Source of the DNA: JABDII01 sp041576235
GTDB lineage: Bacteria; Gemmatimonadota; Gemmatimonadetes; Gemmatimonadales; GWC2-71-9
DNA length: 14,596 nucleotides
NCBI GenBank assembly: GCA_041576235.1
Contig: JBFGLJ010000060.1
Span: 1 to 14,596, forward strand
Direction of reading: 5' to 3'
Translations under genes and position numbers: made by a program
Notes under the pieces: generated by a model
The model's input: only the letters and a program-made list of their open reading frames with translations
What the model was told of the DNA's origin: nothing
Database searches by the model: none
Shown here: one piece after another, positions 14,217 to 14,596 of the stretch
Layout: the number at the start of each line of letters is the position of its first letter
How positions within the stretch are numbered: the first letter of the stretch is position 1

Positions 14217-14596
14217 ATGCGTGATGTCGATCCATCTCAGTTCCGCGAACTCTTGGGCCGCTTCGCGACCGGCGTGGTGGTTGTCACCGCCAATCGACCG
14301 GACGGCAAGCCCGCCGGAATGACGGCGAATTCGCTGGCCTCCGTGTCCCTCATGCCGCCCTTGGTGTCGATATGTGTCGAGAGGACCGCGGAAATGAACG
14401 ACGTCCTGGCGGCGACGGAGGACTACGTCTTGAACGTGCTGTCCAGCGATCATGAGATGATCTCGCGGCGGTTCGCCGGCGAGCACGAGAATCGGTTCGA
14501 TGGGATCGGCTATCACCTGAACCCCCAAGGCCTCGTGGTGTTGGACGGCATCATCGCCCATATCGAGTGCACCCGGGAGCAGACGATCGACGCCGG
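14217..14596 (+). CDS. Flavin reductase-like protein, truncated by the window end
   Basis: The first 126 residues of a flavin reductase-like (FMN-binding split-barrel) protein; the frame stays open to the last base. Such enzymes reduce free FMN or FAD with NAD(P)H, often supplying a partner flavin monooxygenase. Visible family segments are FRELLGRFATGVVVVTA, the flavin-site strand AGMTANSLASVSLMPPLVSICV, and FAVNVL-like YVLNVLSS, then RRFAG and a later IECTRE strand. The usual C-terminal Gly-Asp-His and terminal strands are missing because of the cut. The start is ATG 14217, 2 nt after the FAD oxidoreductase stop; AGGA lies at 14200-14203, a long 13-nt spacer, so coupling to the upstream gene is likely. 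The adjacency suggests a two-component flavin system, which is inferred. Confidence 0.9.
   Translation, partial: MRDVDPSQFRELLGRFATGVVVVTANRPDGKPAGMTANSLASVSLMPPLVSICVERTAEMNDVLAATEDYVLNVLSSDHEMISRRFAGEHENRFDGIGYHLNPQGLVVLDGIIAHIECTREQTIDA

Noticed and set aside
1..14596. tRNA, rRNA, CRISPR arrays, insertion sequences or integrases
   Set aside because: Read through on both strands; no cloverleaf-like, array-like or transposase/integrase-coding segment was recognised.

Overview
The window is a GC-rich fragment (roughly 65% G+C by eye) with dense gene packing, few intergenic bases and many GTG/TTG/CTG start candidates. The gene families point to a Gram-negative bacterium outside Proteobacteria. 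They include an Oar-like TonB-dependent receptor with a carboxypeptidase-regulatory-like N-terminus, a giant exported protein ending in a FlgD-like/type 9-type C-terminal sorting domain, a PorV/PorQ-like barrel, a SigR/RsrA-like sigma pair and a DUF92 membrane protein. I favour Gemmatimonadota or a related FCB-group lineage. This is inferred from family composition only; there is no rRNA or marker gene in the window.

Left block (80-8636, minus strand). Three genes lie in the order TonB-dependent receptor, 1305-aa exported protein with sorting domain, PorV/PorQ-like outer-membrane protein. The two intercistronic gaps (93 and 64 nt) each hold a GC-rich hairpin, and a sigma-70-type promoter candidate lies about 190 nt upstream of the receptor. 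The block looks like one envelope uptake/surface-display operon in which a cargo protein, its likely shuttle and a transporter are made together. Bases 1-100 form a perfect 50+50 palindrome that copies the end of the PorV-like gene. This is most likely a contig-end fold-back artefact.

Middle block (9038-about 10851, minus strand). A V4R/BchJ-like protein and an M24 metallopeptidase overlap by 4 nt (ATGA) and are very likely translationally coupled. About 400 nt with no confident gene separates them from the receptor. That gap contains the promoter candidate and one doubtful 74-codon ORF.

Right block (10938-14596, plus strand, divergent). Six tightly packed genes encode a SigR-like ECF sigma factor, an RsrA-like zinc anti-sigma factor, a DUF92 (VTE6-type) membrane protein, a small lipoprotein, a geranylgeranyl-reductase-family FAD oxidoreductase, and a flavin reductase cut by the window end. 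All junctions overlap or are 2 nt apart. The most interesting inference is a redox-sigma-controlled isoprenoid/quinone or lipid-modification operon, with a chlorophyll-pathway-like V4R protein encoded divergently next to it. No other photosynthesis gene is visible, so a phototrophic role is not supported here.
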